In this document: piece after piece, positions 63,373 to 64,000 of the stretch
Numbering within the stretch: the stretch's first letter is position 1
Layout of the letters: every line of letters begins with the position of its first letter
NCBI RefSeq assembly: GCF_014931275.1
Contig: NZ_CP063110.1
Span: forward strand, 310,001 to 374,000
DNA length: 64,000 nt
DNA from: Haemophilus parainfluenzae
GTDB taxonomy: Bacteria; Pseudomonadota; Gammaproteobacteria; Enterobacterales; Pasteurellaceae
Reading direction: 5' to 3'
Translations under genes and position numbers: made by a program
The notes under the pieces: generated by a model
Database searches by the model: none
Told to the model about the DNA's origin: nothing
Seen by the model: only the letters and a program-made list of their open reading frames with translations

Positions 63373-63957
63373 CTATTTACTTAAAGGCTCTGCTTGGTAA
63401 GCTTTTATTTTTTCTCGTAAAGCGGCTTCAAATGCTTCTCGATGAGCATTATCTTGAAAGGCTGAATGAGGAATTAAGAAAAACAAGCCCGTATCAACTC
63501 GAATCATTAAGTAACCATAATGATTTTCGATATGATGAATGTACCGATAATTATATAAGGTTTGGCAGAGAGCTATTTCAGAATATAACCCATCTTCTTG
63601 AATTCGTATGGTTTTTTTTTCCTTATTAACTTCCCCATATACTTGGCTTTGAAAAGCTTTGGTATTTAAATAAGGTCGTATCAAAACTGCATAGAAAAAA
63701 GAAAGCATTGAGATAGCAAATAATATATATCCCGCATAATAGGCCAAGATATTTTCATAGCAATCATACAAATACTCTCCCCAATCCATCAGTTCAAAAG
63801 CAAGAAAAATACTTGGCAGCAAGAAGAATAAAGATAATAAGAAATCGCCAATACTCATCATCTTGCGAAATTTATTGTGCTTATAAATATCACGGCTTAT
63901 TTTTTTTACTGCCTTAGTATAATTTTTATCTAATATGGGTTGATAGGTAATTTCCAT
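63373..63957 (-). CDS. YcxB-like membrane protein of unknown function
   Basis: The 194-residue protein has two membrane segments (about 40-58, DFLLSLFFLLPSIFLAFEL, and about 75-95, AGYILFAISMLSFFYAVLI) and a C-terminal soluble part like the YcxB domain (IRIQEDGLYSEIAL, YRYIHHIENHYGYLMIRVDT, FFLIPHSAF). The role of that domain is unknown. It stands 28 bases upstream of the EamA gene on the same strand and may share its operon. AGAGAG precedes the ATG. Confidence 0.75.
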   Translation of the reverse strand: MEITYQPILDKNYTKAVKKISRDIYKHNKFRKMMSIGDFLLSLFFLLPSIFLAFELMDWGEYLYDCYENILAYYAGYILFAISMLSFFYAVLIRPYLNTKAFQSQVYGEVNKEKKTIRIQEDGLYSEIALCQTLYNYRYIHHIENHYGYLMIRVDTGLFFLIPHSAFQDNAHREAFEAALREKIKAYQAEPLSK

Positions 63958-64000
63958 TTTATATTCTCTCTTTCTTAAACGTCTAAAAGTGCGGTCAGTT

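Noticed and set aside
1..64000. CRISPR array, rRNA, tRNA, integrase or prophage genes
   Set aside because: No regularly spaced repeats, cloverleaf-like segments or phage-type genes were recognised by reading. A computed tRNA scan was not possible.

Overview
The window looks like a chromosomal piece of a Pasteurellaceae bacterium of the genus Haemophilus, most likely close to H. parainfluenzae. The Hin-type DNA uptake signal (AAGTGCGGT / ACCGCACTT) recurs throughout, both inside genes and as inverted pairs that form terminators. The base composition is AT-rich. The gene set (OmpP2-like porin, MsrAB, ManXYZ, PgaABCD, PutA/PutP, heptosyltransferase I) fits that group. The species name is an inference, not something the sequence proves.

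Layout. 1-8.5 kb: the 5' part of a trimeric autotransporter adhesin (minus strand, runs off the left edge), the EmrAB drug efflux pair, and divergent uvrA/ssb with a LexA-like box between them. 8.6-29.1 kb: a variable region between the conserved ssb and ydbH loci. It holds an unrecognised secreted protein, a formate/nitrite-type channel, an orphan Tli4-like T6SS immunity lipoprotein, an extra ABC1 kinase, and a mosaic of Neisseria-type DNA. The Neisseria-type DNA is marked by AG-DUS and AG-mucDUS uptake signals and carries GST, azlD, rlmB, DUF302, IS3 and LysR pieces, many broken or chimeric. The rest of the region holds an AAA/DUF4143 ATPase, an AAA-TOPRIM (DUF4435) protein resembling fused PARIS/OLD systems, LysR-MdaB, thioredoxin, rhodanese, a DODA-type dioxygenase, and a 1338-residue NACHT-like NTPase ending in a PD-(D/E)xK nuclease-like domain. 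Five same-orientation copies of a ~60-bp repeat lie between cassettes only in this region.

29.1-44.1 kb: ydbH-ynbE (outer-membrane lipid bridge), a YdcZ-type protein, manXYZ sugar PTS with a CRP-like site, an MBL-fold hydrolase, an AhpD-like protein, periplasmic methionine sulfoxide repair (MsrAB plus a TlpA-like protein), an EamA transporter and a FecBCDE-type iron ABC importer. 44.2-50.2 kb: pgaABCD for the biofilm polysaccharide poly-N-acetylglucosamine. 50.4-58.7 kb: pckA, an esterase with a Fur-like box, collapsed remnants of queC/queD/queE, and putA-putP for proline uptake and oxidation.

58.7-64 kb: an internally deleted IS3-family element, hslO, an OmpP2-like porin, heptosyltransferase I coupled to an EamA transporter, and a YcxB-like membrane protein. 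No rRNA, tRNA or CRISPR array was recognised. The most interesting material is the accessory region: probable anti-phage genes, interspecies DNA exchange visible as two uptake-signal languages side by side, and the repeat-bounded cassettes.
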